A stretch of DNA of 64,000 nucleotides from RCC90-49c sp051016155 (GCA_051016155.1 CP136537.1:1054001-1118000), one strand, 5' to 3'. Positions 28,084-37,038 are shown, numbered from the stretch's first letter. Numbers and translations are program-made. The notes: generated by a model not told the origin, from the letters alone.

Positions 28084-28956
28084 TTATTCCTTGTCATTAC
28101 GATCTTGATAGTATACTGTCAACAAAGTACTAGGAATGATCATCGCTGCCCCTAAGTAGCTAGTGCCATTAGGTAACTCCTGAAAAAGTGCGTAGCCCAT
28201 GCCCATAGAGATGAGTAGCTCCAGATAGCGAAAAGGGGCCAAGGCAGTAGCACGCGCCAGCGCGAAAGCTTGGAGTAAGAAATACAAAATCAAGTTACTA
28301 CCTATCCCCAAGACCAGCAGCCATAGCCACTCATACCTCATGGGTAGGCCACTTGCATACAGGGCTGGTAGGGCCAGGAATACGGTGGCAAACAGTGTGG
28401 AGTAGAAAAGCATACACAGCAGTGGCTCTTGGGCAACATATTTTTTATTGATGATATCTAACATACCAAACAGCATAGCAGCTATTACCAACAGCGCAGA
28501 AGAAGCTTGCAATACCCCGTCATCAGGCTGCAGCACCAACACAATACCTACAAATCCGATCAGAGTAGCCAACCACATCAGCCAAGTAACCCGCTCCTGA
28601 AGAAAAATAGGCGCTAGTATAAGCACGAAAATGGGTACTGTGAAACTTATAATTGTTGCTGTGGTGATCGGGGCAGTCTGCACACCGCAACTCCATAGGC
28701 CGATGGCTACAAACAGGAGGCCTCCGCGCACCCCATGCATCAACAGTCGATCTGTTTTAAAGACGCCTTGCCCATGATAGAGCATCAGCGGCAGCAGGGT
28801 TAAAGTGCCAAAAAAACACCTAAAAAAAGCGACTTGCCAAGGACTGATATGAGTCCCTATATACTTAACCAGCACATCGTTGCCACAACTGACCACAAGG
28901 CTCAGTACAAACCAGACAATGGCTTTGAGATAATTTGCTCGTGACTTATTCATCAT
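28084..28956 (-). CDS. EamA/DMT-family transporter
   Basis: A 290-residue protein with ten predicted membrane segments in two EamA repeats. The first repeat has FRCFFGTLTLLPLML and PIFLQERVTWLMWLATLIGF; the second has ARATALAPFRYLELLISMG. Family members export or import metabolites; in some intracellular bacteria related proteins carry S-adenosylmethionine, but the substrate cannot be assigned here. The start has two adjacent Met codons. Confidence 0.85.
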   Translation of the reverse strand: MMNKSRANYLKAIVWFVLSLVVSCGNDVLVKYIGTHISPWQVAFFRCFFGTLTLLPLMLYHGQGVFKTDRLLMHGVRGGLLFVAIGLWSCGVQTAPITTATIISFTVPIFVLILAPIFLQERVTWLMWLATLIGFVGIVLVLQPDDGVLQASSALLVIAAMLFGMLDIINKKYVAQEPLLCMLFYSTLFATVFLALPALYASGLPMRYEWLWLLVLGIGSNLILYFLLQAFALARATALAPFRYLELLISMGMGYALFQELPNGTSYLGAAMIIPSTLLTVYYQDRNDKE

Positions 28957-29065
28957 TGGCAGGGTTTAGCGGCTGTGTACGGCAGCGTGGCGAAAATGTT
29001 AAATTAAATATAGCCCGGCCCTATGCAAAAGCTAAAAAATTTCTACTATAATTTTTTCAAAAGGC

Positions 29066-29096
29066 TTGTTGCTTTTATAGAATGTATATAGATTAG
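29066..29096 (+). promoter_or_regulatory. Predicted promoter of the lipoprotein cluster
   Basis: TTG at 29066-29068, 20 bases, then TAGATTAG at 29089-29096, seven of eight positions fitting the Bacteroidota -33/-7 consensus including wildcards. The start codon of the first lipoprotein lies 17 bases further on. Confidence 0.55.
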
Positions 29097-29112
29097 ACAC
29101 ATAACAAAAAAT

Positions 29113-29778
29113 ATGGCTATGGAGAAACTGAACTTCTATAGTGCCTTCGCTCCTTACGCAAGGCTACCAAAGATACACAAACAAAAATCACTAGGCTTTG
29201 TCAACTGTAGTTTGATACTAACTGGCTTTCTGTTGCTCAGTAGCTGTGGCAACCTGAAGCTCCAGCATCATATGAGCAATGAAGGTGGAGAGCCAGATGA
29301 AGAGGTATATGATAGTGATCCAGAGGTCGCAACACAGACGCAGCATTTGCAAGAAGAAATAGAAAGCAGAGATAAAGAGCGCAAGGAATTATCTCAGCAA
29401 GCGGATACGATAGTTCAGCAAGCGAAAGCAGAAGCCGAGCAGCCTGGGTCTGGGTGGGGGCTTGGATCTGCGTTGTTCTATTTTAGTATTGCTCTGGGTC
29501 TCGACCAAAAGCAGAAAAGTCTTCTTGCAGAGCAGGAAAAGTTCGAAAGATCCAAACGCGTCCTAGACAACCAGAGTGCACGTAAGCTCCACCATAAACG
29601 CCGAATGAAGGCTGCGCAGCAGGAAAGAGCACGATTAGCAAAAGAAGCAGAAGAAAAAAAGAAGCGATTCAAAGAGAATACAGCTTTGAAGCTTTTAGAA
29701 AGAGGACAGCCTGTACGTATTATTGCGCAGGTCACAGGCCTCTCAGAGCAAGCAGTAAATGCCTTAAGGAGGAGATAG
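29113..29778 (+). CDS. Lipoprotein with coiled-coil and Rpn-like C-terminal tail (family member 1)
   Basis: A 221-residue protein, from ATG 29113 or 29119. A hydrophobic stretch ending LLLSSCGN (lipobox near 40-45) marks it as a lipoprotein with an unusually long N-region. Then come an acidic EVYDSDPE segment, a charged coiled-coil rich in Glu, Lys and Gln, and a final helix pair, LLERGQPVRIIAQVTGLSEQ. That tail closely resembles the C-termini of Rpn-family nucleases such as the one at 38934. No known function. It is the first of a row of related genes on this strand. Confidence 0.75.
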   Translation: MAMEKLNFYSAFAPYARLPKIHKQKSLGFVNCSLILTGFLLLSSCGNLKLQHHMSNEGGEPDEEVYDSDPEVATQTQHLQEEIESRDKERKELSQQADTIVQQAKAEAEQPGSGWGLGSALFYFSIALGLDQKQKSLLAEQEKFERSKRVLDNQSARKLHHKRRMKAAQQERARLAKEAEEKKKRFKENTALKLLERGQPVRIIAQVTGLSEQAVNALRRR

Positions 29779-29837
29779 GATACAGCTAGATGATTTTTGT
29801 GTACATATTCATCGTTAACCCATAAAAAGTAAATACT

Positions 29838-30752
29838 ATGAAAGCCCATAACAGATATAACCCAATAAAGTCGTTGGTATTTATCATGTTCTTAATGATA
29901 GCCAGCACAGGATGTAGCAGTCTAGCGCTTAGACCATGGGGTATGGCTAACGGTGGTACTGATAGCGATCAAGAGGCAGAAGAGTATGACAAACAAGCTG
30001 CTGCTGATATAAAAGAAGAAGAAGAAAAAGCAAAAAAGCATGGAGAAGAAGCAGATAAAAAAAGTCTAGAAGAAAAAGTTTTAAAACTCGTCAACGATCA
30101 ACTAGGAGAATATGTAGCCGAAGATCGGGAGGCGATTGAACAAGTAATGCAAGAAATACGTGATAATGCGCAGCATGACCGTGATATGGTTCGTCCTGGT
30201 AGACCAATATGTACCATTATGGTAGACTGTGAAAAGTGTCATAGACAGAACGAAATGACCTTTGGAAAGTTCATGGAGCTAGCTGAACGTTATGGAACAG
30301 GCTATCGCTATCGTACCCGTATCGAGTACTTCCTATGGTGGGAAACGAGCCGTCATAAATATGGCTTTAAATTCAAAACATGTCACAGCTGTATGAAAGA
30401 ACAACACATGAAACGCTACATAGACAGTATGGAGAAGAATAAACAGGCAATGGCAAGATTGATAATCGAAGCTGGGCTGGAACGTAGCCAACAAGCTAGA
30501 AGCCAACAAATCGCTAAAAAATATACCAAGGCCAGAGAAACAGTAGGTCGGCAAAGTGCCAGAAGGCAGCATCATAGACAACGAGCAGAGGACGCAGAAA
30601 AGGCTCTTGAAGAAGAGCGAAAGAAAGTTGAAGAGGAGCGCAGACGAGATAGATTAGAAATGGCGACTAGGCTAATGGCAAGCGGCATGTCCAGAGAAGA
30701 TGTGATGGGCCTTGTTCCAGGGCTCACAGAAGAAGATTTTAGAGCGCACTAA
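29838..30752 (+). CDS. Lipoprotein with Cys pairs, coiled-coil and shared tail (family member 2)
   Basis: A 304-residue protein with a signal peptide ending IASTGCSS. An acidic and lysine-rich segment is followed by a middle domain (about 110-200) with two cysteine pairs, DCEKCHRQNE and TCHSCMKE, which could bind a metal. A coiled-coil of Glu/Arg repeats follows, then the tail MASGMSREDVMGLVPGLTEE. The tail and the SARRQHHRQR stretch are shared with neighbours; the Cys-pair domain occurs only here. Function unknown. It is 59 bases downstream of member 1. Confidence 0.75.
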   Translation: MKAHNRYNPIKSLVFIMFLMIASTGCSSLALRPWGMANGGTDSDQEAEEYDKQAAADIKEEEEKAKKHGEEADKKSLEEKVLKLVNDQLGEYVAEDREAIEQVMQEIRDNAQHDRDMVRPGRPICTIMVDCEKCHRQNEMTFGKFMELAERYGTGYRYRTRIEYFLWWETSRHKYGFKFKTCHSCMKEQHMKRYIDSMEKNKQAMARLIIEAGLERSQQARSQQIAKKYTKARETVGRQSARRQHHRQRAEDAEKALEEERKKVEEERRRDRLEMATRLMASGMSREDVMGLVPGLTEEDFRAH

Positions 30753-30788
30753 CGTTGTTTAAGAGAGAATATAGTTCAGGAGAGGTCC

Positions 30789-31367
30789 ATGTTAAAAATT
30801 AAGAATATCCTATCAGACAGAAAAAGCTGCAGCCTGGGGGTGATTGGTAGCATTACCAGATTATTACTCATCGCCCTCTTCTTACTGCAGCTAAGTGCTT
30901 GTGGAAATGATAAGAGCAAAAAACAGGGAGGAGATAAAGGGGCTACCAAGGCTCGGTCTACATACTCACCCAGTTCTGAGTCAAGAGGTCAGGTACGAGG
31001 TGGAAAAGTTTCTTTGCCTCGCACTTCCTCCAGCGGGGAAAGAGAATATACTCCTTCGGACGGCTTAGCCAGTGAGACCGCACCTTTCAAGCCAAGCCCA
31101 AAGGAGAATGAGTTTTGGGAGAATTACGAAAATACGTTAGCTAGGGGAGTGCAAAGAGAAGAGTACTATAAACAAAAATTGAAGGCAATACAAGAGTCTA
31201 TAGAAGATGAAAAGAAAAAACAAGAAGCTGAGCGTAGAGACCTGAGAATAAAAACCGCTTTAGCTCTGTTAGAACGTAACATCTCGCAGCAAGAGATAAT
31301 GAGTGTAATTCCAGAGCTCACAGAAGAAGAATTTGCTGAGGCCCAGAGGCAAAATAATAGGCTATAA
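30789..31367 (+). CDS. Lipoprotein with Ser/Gly-rich linker and shared tail (family member 3)
   Basis: A 192-residue protein with a clear lipoprotein signal (FLLQLSACGN, Cys near 39), a low-complexity Ser/Gly/Lys-rich stretch to about 105, and a charged helix KLKAIQESIEDEKKKQEAER. The tail LALLERNISQQEIMSVIPEL followed by TEEEF belongs to the same type as its neighbours. Function unknown. It follows member 2 by 36 bases. Confidence 0.75.
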   Translation: MLKIKNILSDRKSCSLGVIGSITRLLLIALFLLQLSACGNDKSKKQGGDKGATKARSTYSPSSESRGQVRGGKVSLPRTSSSGEREYTPSDGLASETAPFKPSPKENEFWENYENTLARGVQREEYYKQKLKAIQESIEDEKKKQEAERRDLRIKTALALLERNISQQEIMSVIPELTEEEFAEAQRQNNRL

Positions 31368-31458
31368 AACTCAACAAACAAATGCATCATTAGAAAGTAG
31401 TGACCTGAAAGCTGAGGAAAGAATGGACACTTGTTCACATAATAGTGGGAAGAACGTT

Positions 31459-32038
31459 ATGAAAAATTCCATTAAAAGGGTAGGTCTACTGCTTCTCATT
31501 ACATTTAGCATGGTGAACTTGGCTGTAGCCACTTACACGAGCCACTGAGAGTGACAGGTTCCGATAGTGATGAAGAAGCAGAGGAATATGATAGACATAT
31601 AAGCGTAGCGATAGCGAAAACTGAAGCAGCAACGCAATCTGTTGGCCAGCTGCTGATGAGTGGTACTACGACGAAGTTGACAAAATAAGGCTCCAAGCAA
31701 AGCGACGTAGTCTAGTAGAAACCGCAATAGCGCATCGTAGTTCCCGAGATCAGGTTCGGAAGCTATCTGCCAGTAGGCAGCACTATAGGCAAAGGGTAGA
31801 GGAAGCAAAAGCAGCTACAGAAGAGCTTAAGAAAAGACAAGAAGTTGAGTGTAGGCAACAGCGTTTTGGCGTAACTATAAAGCTGCTGGCAACTGGAATG
31901 TCAAAGGAAGCTGTTATGGCTACTATCCCAGGGCTCACAGAAGAAGAGTTAGATAGTCTAATGAGTGGTGCTACTACACTGAGCGAGGAAGTGTACGATA
32001 GCGATGTCGAGACTGTGGTATATACCCAGAAGCTATAG
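31459..32038 (+). pseudogene. Decayed copy of a member-2-like lipoprotein
   Basis: Starts with a plausible signal sequence (MKNSIKRVGLLLLITFSM) that hits a stop at 31548. The homologous text resumes in other frames. SDSDEEAEEYD parallels member 2, and from about 31737 RQHYRQRVEEAKAATEELKK, then TGMSKEAVMATIPGLTEEEL match the member 2 tail. It then runs into EEVYDSDVE, which is the beginning of a member-1-like protein, and stops at 32038. At least one frameshift and two stops make it a pseudogene and a chimera. Confidence 0.75.
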
Positions 32039-32053
32039 AAAGAGCTAGAGGAA

Positions 32054-32332
32054 ATGACAAGAAAAGGAGTAGCAGGAAAAGAGAAGAGCATGGCGCAAAA
32101 AGTCCAACGAGTTCTAGAAAGCCAAAATGCACGTAAGCTTCACTATAAGCGTCAAATACAGGTAGTACGGCAGGAAAGAGCTCGAAAGTCCCAAGAAGCA
32201 GTAGAAAAAAAACGCCAACTCAAGGAAAGTACAGCTTTACTTCTTCTAGAGAAGGGACAGCCTGCGCATGTTATCGCCCAGGCCACAGGCCTGACAGAAG
32301 CAGAGATTAACAGCTTGAGAGGTGAGCGATAG
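32054..32332 (+). pseudogene. C-terminal fragment of a member-1-like lipoprotein
   Basis: A 92-residue frame matching only the second half of member 1: VLESQNARKLHYKRQIQVVR here against VLDNQSARKLHHKRRMKAAQ there, and the tail LEKGQPAHVIAQATGLTEAE. It has no signal peptide. With the EVYDSD segment just upstream it forms the remains of a second member-1 copy interrupted by a stop at 32038. A cytosolic peptide could be made, but decay is more likely. Confidence 0.65.
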
Positions 32333-32422
32333 AGGCGCGCCTCTTGGTGTAGATGAGTGCTGATTGGCAAAATACACTATTGAGGAAAGCAGTTATGAGT
32401 AAACCAACAAAAGACAAAAACC

Positions 32423-32836
32423 ATGAAAAAAACTTTACCAAAACTACACCGTCTTGGGCGTCCAATAAGTGTAATAGGTTGCATGTTGTTATTAGCCAGC
32501 TGTAATGCGGATAATACGAAGCTAGGTATGTACGAAGAGAAGGGTAATGAAGCACCAGAAGAAGACACAAGTCATCTCCCTGCTGAGGTGCAGCGCCTAG
32601 TGGCCAGAAGTAAAGAGCGAATGCAACACTACCAGCAGCAAGCAGAGGAAGAAGAAAAGAAAGTAGAAGAAGAAAAGCAGCAGCATGCCGAGGAAGTTCA
32701 GCAGATACAAAGAGCACTAGCCACCAATATGATCCGATTGGGTGTACCTGCGGAAGAAGTGGCTGACACCCTGGGTATTTCCGTAGAGCAAGTGCAAGAG
32801 ATTAAAAAGCAGAACGCATGGTGCTGGTTACTATGA
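32423..32836 (+). CDS. Small lipoprotein with coiled-coil and shared tail (family member 4)
   Basis: A 137-residue protein with lipobox LLLASCNA near 22-29, a short acidic linker, a Glu/Lys/Gln coiled-coil (about 65-95) and the tail NMIRLGVPAEEVADTLGISV, which again reads like a small helix-turn-helix. It ends in NAWCWLL, an uncommon aromatic end. Function unknown. It is the last lipoprotein of the cluster and is convergent with mnmA. Confidence 0.75.
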   Translation: MKKTLPKLHRLGRPISVIGCMLLLASCNADNTKLGMYEEKGNEAPEEDTSHLPAEVQRLVARSKERMQHYQQQAEEEEKKVEEEKQQHAEEVQQIQRALATNMIRLGVPAEEVADTLGISVEQVQEIKKQNAWCWLL

Positions 32837-32881
32837 GTCGATGTGAAAAGAGTTAATAGTAGCCTCCCCTGCCTTCAGGAC

Positions 32882-34024
32882 TCAGCAGCTGTGTACGGCA
32901 GCGTGGGAAGCTGATAAATGATTTTGCCGAAAAGAACGTGTGATCCATCCTCCTCCCACCACATCGTCGCCTTCGTAAAAAACAGCCGCTTGCCCAGGTG
33001 CCACAGCATGGACACCCTTGCCAAAGAACACTTTCATCGTATCTCCGTCTTGTTCAATCACGGCAGGTGTGCCTGGATCGTTATACCGCACTTTAGTTAC
33101 CGTGTCCAGCTTTTGGCCCTGCAAGTCAGCATACTTGGCCATGGTCAGCTTGTTCATATACATGCCATCTCGGGCCAATTCGTCAAACGTGCCTAACACC
33201 ACCTGGTTCTGCTCCTGCCGAATTTCTGTTACATACACCGGATAGCCCAACGCAATGCCCAGCCCCTTGCGTTGCCCTACCGTATAAAAAGGATACCCTT
33301 CGTGCTGCCCTACCACTGTGCCGTCCTCCAGCACAAACTCTCCTCCTTTCACGCGTGCTTCTAGGCCATCTACGCTGCGCTTGAGAAACCCCCGGTAGTC
33401 ATTGTCAGGCACAAAGCAAATTTCATACGACTCAGGCTTACTCAGTAAGTCCTTGAAGCCTCTCTCCTTGGCAAAAGCACGAATTTCAGGCTTCGTCCAC
33501 CCCCCCAAAGGAAGAATAGTGCGACTTAAGCTCGCTTGCGAAACGCCCCACAAGGCATAAGATTGATCTTTGTTCAGGTCTTTCCCTCTGGAAATAATGT
33601 AGCGGCCGTTCTCTTCCCGCACCTGGGCATAATGGCCTGTGGCAATGTATTGACAATCGAGCTTATCAGCCCGCCGCAGCAAGGCATCCCATTTAATATG
33701 TGTATTACACAGCACGCAGGGATTAGGCGTTCTGCCTGCCAAATACTCGGCCGTGAAATGATTGATCACATAATCCCCAAACTCCTCCCGTATGTCCAGG
33801 ATTAAATGCGGGAACCCCAAGTCCACGGCAATATTGCGTGCATCATTGATCGAATCTAAGCTACAGCAGCCAGTCTCCTTCTTGCTGCCGCCACTGTTGG
33901 CATAGTCCCATGTCTTCATGGTCAGGCCTACTACTTCATAGCCTTGCTCATGCAGCATCACTGCGGCCACAGAGCTGTCTATGCCGCCACTCATAGCCAC
34001 CAATACACGCCCTTTAGTACTCAT
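32882..34024 (-). CDS. mnmA: tRNA-specific 2-thiouridylase MnmA
   Basis: Thiolates U34 of Lys, Glu and Gln tRNAs. The 380 residues show the PP-loop SGGIDSSVAAVML, the catalytic cysteines in NPCVLCNTHIKW and SYEICFVPD, and the motif TGHYAQV. Length is normal. The last 20 residues (from about 362) are rich in His, Ser and Ala and look like an appended tail. Confidence 0.96.
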   Translation of the reverse strand: MSTKGRVLVAMSGGIDSSVAAVMLHEQGYEVVGLTMKTWDYANSGGSKKETGCCSLDSINDARNIAVDLGFPHLILDIREEFGDYVINHFTAEYLAGRTPNPCVLCNTHIKWDALLRRADKLDCQYIATGHYAQVREENGRYIISRGKDLNKDQSYALWGVSQASLSRTILPLGGWTKPEIRAFAKERGFKDLLSKPESYEICFVPDNDYRGFLKRSVDGLEARVKGGEFVLEDGTVVGQHEGYPFYTVGQRKGLGIALGYPVYVTEIRQEQNQVVLGTFDELARDGMYMNKLTMAKYADLQGQKLDTVTKVRYNDPGTPAVIEQDGDTMKVFFGKGVHAVAPGQAAVFYEGDDVVGGGWITRSFRQNHLSASHAAVHSC

Positions 34025-34133
34025 AATTTTTTTATCAGAAGATTGAGTGACTTGGTGATAAGGCGATTTTTTGACTCAGCTCTATCAACCAATCTGTAAA
34101 TTACCCAATCAATAAATCACCTAATGGTTCAGC

Positions 34134-34164
34134 TTGCTCAATGGCCCGAAATATACTACTTTCG
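34134..34164 (+). promoter_or_regulatory. Predicted promoter of the TrpF-like gene
   Basis: TTG at 34134-34136, 20 bases, then TACTTTCG at 34157-34164; one mismatch to TAnnTTTG. The preferred start codon is 42 bases downstream. Confidence 0.6.
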
Positions 34165-34206
34165 TATTTCACATAAATGCGTCCGTACGGGCACCCATGC
34201 CAAGCC

Positions 34207-34830
34207 ATGTCCCTTAAAACACTTGTCAAAGTCAGCACAGTGACCTGCCTAAGCGATGCCCGCTATTGTGCTGGCATGGGCGTCAGCTTGCTGGGCTTTC
34301 CATTAGATACTAGCCATACACACCATCTCAGCCCCACCCAGTTCCAAACCCTTACCCAATGGCTAGAGGGTGTAGCGCTGGTGGGAGAGCTCAACACAGC
34401 CGACCCAAGCGTGATTCGTCATACAGCGGAGCAGTATGCCTTAGACTATCTACAGCTGACCCCTGCTGTAGACGTGCAATGTATGGCCAGCTTAGCGCTA
34501 CCTGTGCTGCTCCAGCTAAGCCTGAAAGGGAATGAAACACTCACAGCGCTGCAAACACTGATGCATAATTATGCACCTTACGTCAAGTACTTCTTGCTCG
34601 AAGCCACTCCCACTCAAGAAACTGCTTTTGCAGCACTGCAACCCACCATCGACTTGCTAGCCTATCGTTTTCCTATCTTACAAGGCGGCCATGTGTCTAG
34701 GGCTACGTTGCCCTACCTGCTGAATACTGGGCTACAAGGCATTGCCTTACAGAGAGGCACAGACAGTACTTCAGACCACAAAGACTTTGACGCCTTGGTG
34801 GAAGTGCTAGAGTACTTGGCAATAGAATAG
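34207..34830 (+). CDS. TrpF-like (phosphoribosylanthranilate isomerase-like) barrel protein
   Basis: From ATG 34207, 207 residues. The N-terminus VKVSTVTCLSDARYCAGMG resembles the first strand and loop of TrpF (VKICGIT type), and the end has ILQGGHVSRATLPYLL, like the phosphate-binding Gly loop. The catalytic Cys-Gly of TrpF is replaced by Ser-Thr, so tryptophan synthesis activity is doubtful. No other trp gene is in the window. It could be a repurposed barrel enzyme. A start at 34177 is possible but would lie only 12 bases from the -7 box. Confidence 0.6.
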   Translation: MSLKTLVKVSTVTCLSDARYCAGMGVSLLGFPLDTSHTHHLSPTQFQTLTQWLEGVALVGELNTADPSVIRHTAEQYALDYLQLTPAVDVQCMASLALPVLLQLSLKGNETLTALQTLMHNYAPYVKYFLLEATPTQETAFAALQPTIDLLAYRFPILQGGHVSRATLPYLLNTGLQGIALQRGTDSTSDHKDFDALVEVLEYLAIE

Positions 34831-34857
34831 CCCTGTATAGCAAAGAATAGTTGAGCA

Positions 34858-35814
34858 TCAGAGGCCTTTAACGATCACACCCACCCTATAAAACTTCTCT
34901 CGGCGCTGCTGGAGACGCTGCTCGGGCGAGAGCTTCCGTAGCTGGCTCAATTGCTCAAGCAGCTCCTGCTTGACCGTCGCTGCCATCGCTACAGGGTCTC
35001 TATGTGCCCCTCCCAGCGGCTCTGGAATGATCCCGTCGATGAGCTGGTGGCCCAGCATATCCTTAGCAGTAAGCTGTAACACCTCCGCAGCCTGCTCCTT
35101 GTAGTCTCGGCTTCTCCAAAGAATAGAAGAGCAAGACTCGGGCGATATCACAGAGTACCAAGTATTCTCTAGCATAAGCACCTGATCCCCTACAGCCAGG
35201 CCCAAAGCTCCTCCAGAAGCTCCTTCGCCAATAATCAGACAGATAATAGGCACCTGGATGCTAAACATCGTTTGGATGTTTTGAGCAATAGCCTGGGCTT
35301 GTCCATGCTCTTCTGCTTCCAGCCCAGGGTAAGCGCCAGGAGTATCAATCAGCGTGACGATAGGCTTATCAAACTTCTCCGCCAGCTTCATGAGGCGTAG
35401 GGACTTTCTGTATCCTTCTGGATTGGCCATGCCAAAGTTACGGGCCTGTCGCTCCTTAGTGTTTCTCCCTTTTTGGTGGCCAATGAACATAAAGGTTTCT
35501 CCTGATACCTTGCCCAGTCCCCCCACAATGGCTTTGTCATCGCCCATAGTACGATCTCCATGGAGCGCAATGAACTCCTCTGTCATGTGGTGGATGTAGT
35601 CCAGCGTATAGGGCCGCTCTGCGTGGCGCGACAGCTGGACCCGCTGCCAACGGGTTAGGTTTTGGAAGGTAGTGGCTTGCAGTGCCTTGATTTCCTGCTC
35701 TAGCTTCTCCATGGCCCTGGTCAAGCTAGGTGCTTTCTTTTGGGCCACTTTTTCCTTCATAGAGGCTAGTTTTTCCTCCAGCTGTGCAATGGGCTTTTCG
35801 AATTCTAGCAGCAT
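34858..35814 (-). CDS. accA: Acetyl-CoA carboxylase carboxyltransferase subunit alpha
   Basis: Forms malonyl-CoA with AccD for fatty-acid synthesis. The 318 residues match AccA: the N-terminal coiled-coil, then ALHGDRTMGDDKAIVGGLGK, GMANPEGYRKSLRLMKLAEK, DTPGAYPGLEAEEHGQ and IGEGASGGALGLAVGDQVLM. A minus-strand TAATTTTG box at 35834-35841 lies just before the start. accD is not in the window. Confidence 0.96.
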   Translation of the reverse strand: MLLEFEKPIAQLEEKLASMKEKVAQKKAPSLTRAMEKLEQEIKALQATTFQNLTRWQRVQLSRHAERPYTLDYIHHMTEEFIALHGDRTMGDDKAIVGGLGKVSGETFMFIGHQKGRNTKERQARNFGMANPEGYRKSLRLMKLAEKFDKPIVTLIDTPGAYPGLEAEEHGQAQAIAQNIQTMFSIQVPIICLIIGEGASGGALGLAVGDQVLMLENTWYSVISPESCSSILWRSRDYKEQAAEVLQLTAKDMLGHQLIDGIIPEPLGGAHRDPVAMAATVKQELLEQLSQLRKLSPEQRLQQRREKFYRVGVIVKGL

Positions 35815-36018
35815 ATCTCGTAGATTGGAGTTCCAAAATTAAGCTTCATTTCCACACTGACCTAACTCCTTTTTTGAGCTGGATATCATATATAAAGTAA
35901 GCAGGCTTGTAAATCATCACCAATCGCTTAATTTTGCCAGACGTTATGATTGTAGCATTACAGCGTCAGAGATTCTTTTAGAGACTTTTCGATTGTCAAA
36001 TCATAGTTGATTCCCCTT

Positions 36019-36093
36019 GGTCCGGTAGTTCAGTTTGGTTAGAATGCCTGCCTGTCACGCAGGAGGTCGCGGGTTCGAGTCCCGTCCGGACCG
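36019..36093 (+). tRNA. tRNA-Asp (anticodon GTC)
   Basis: A 75-base cloverleaf. The acceptor stem GGTCCGG pairs with CCGGACC (36086-36092). The anticodon stem CCTGC/GCAGG encloses CTGTCAC with anticodon GTC, and the T loop is TTCGAGT in a GCGGG/CCCGT stem. The discriminator is G and CCA is not encoded. The 200 bases before it and those after it to 36290 show no other feature. Confidence 0.95.
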
Positions 36094-36290
36094 CTTTCGT
36101 AAAGCGTTGATTATCAACATGTTACGCTAAGTAAGCAAAGTGGACAAAACTACTGGTTTACATATAGTTTACAGAAAAAGAAGATTTCGAGGCCATAAAA
36201 AAGGCAGAGAGTTAGGTAATTATGCGGGCCAAAAGCTAGCAGCCAGCCCCCCTCACAGTGCCTCTTCTACCTACGTTTCCTAGTTCCCCC

Positions 36291-36590
36291 TCACCACTGT
36301 CTAAGGTGCCCATACTTACTCAAGAGCCGCTTCTGCTCACATGCTACATACCCACTGAGTGCTGCCCCGTCTCGCTCTGAGAGATAATGCCCTAGCTCCG
36401 CTTCTTCCTCTTCATGGAGAGCCAGCTCCGCTTGGAGCCCTCTACTGAGCTGCTCATCGAGCCCTTGGCGCCTACTTCGCTTCTGCTCGATCGATTGCTC
36501 GATACTCATCACATCACTTACTGTCAGCCCTCTTTTCGTCTTTTCCTGCTCGAGCAAGGCCACCTCTTTGTCTAGCCGCGTGATCTCTTC
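36291..36590 (-). pseudogene. Coiled-coil hypothetical protein, 5' end cut by an IS
   Basis: The frame is open from the IS boundary at 36590 to the stop at 36291, encoding about 99 residues rich in Glu, Gln, Leu and Arg with heptad character (SIEQSIEQKRSRRQGLDEQL). A GTG at 36563 could serve as a start, but the frame continues into the IS end, so the original start was probably lost. I do not recognise the family. Confidence 0.5.
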
Positions 36591-36699
36591 TGTCTCGTCC
36601 TAAAATAGATTGACAGAAATTGTAAACTAGGATATAGACAAAAACAAGAAAACAAGCATAAGAACAGGAGGATCACTAAGCAGGCCAGAGAGGAAGGCC

Positions 36700-37038
36700 T
36701 TGATTGAAGAATTTCTACAGGGTAATCAGAGCAAAACAGCCCTATGGAAGAAGTACACAGGCCAGCATGAAGAGCATGGGCAAATGCTCAACTGGATGAG
36801 AAAGCTTGGCTATGCACCCGCTAAAGAGCACAAGGCAAAGAAAACGCCTCCAAGTAGCCTTGAACTACGCCTAGCCTTACAGCAGCACGGGGACAAGCCC
36901 TTAGAATCGCTCAGAGCCGGAGAACTACGTGAGCAGCTCAAAAAGGCACAGCTGAAAATAGAAGGCTATGAACTGATGATTCAAACAGCTGAAGAAGCCT
37001 TTAAAATACCGATTAGAAAAAAGTCAGACACCAAGTAA
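36700..37038 (+). CDS. IS3-family transposase OrfA (helix-turn-helix subunit)
   Basis: A 112-residue basic protein with an N-terminal segment IEEFLQGNQSKTALWKKYTG typical of the DNA-binding subunit and a C-terminal coiled-coil. The start is uncertain: TTG 36700 is used here, but the frame is open back to about 36631 without ATG. The 3' end contains the slippery site at 37017-37023. Confidence 0.8.
   Translation: MIEEFLQGNQSKTALWKKYTGQHEEHGQMLNWMRKLGYAPAKEHKAKKTPPSSLELRLALQQHGDKPLESLRAGELREQLKKAQLKIEGYELMIQTAEEAFKIPIRKKSDTK
37017..37023 (+). other. Probable -1 ribosomal frameshift site
   Basis: The heptamer A AAA AAG is in the correct phase: zero-frame codons AAA AAG at 37018-37023. Slipping back one base continues in the orfB frame, which is open from here to 37958. 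This is the classic IS3-family route to the OrfAB fusion. A downstream stimulatory structure was not verified. Confidence 0.75.

Noticed and set aside
31333..31458. N-terminal extension of the decayed lipoprotein
   Set aside because: It overlaps the end of the preceding lipoprotein gene, and the signal sequence begins at 31459.
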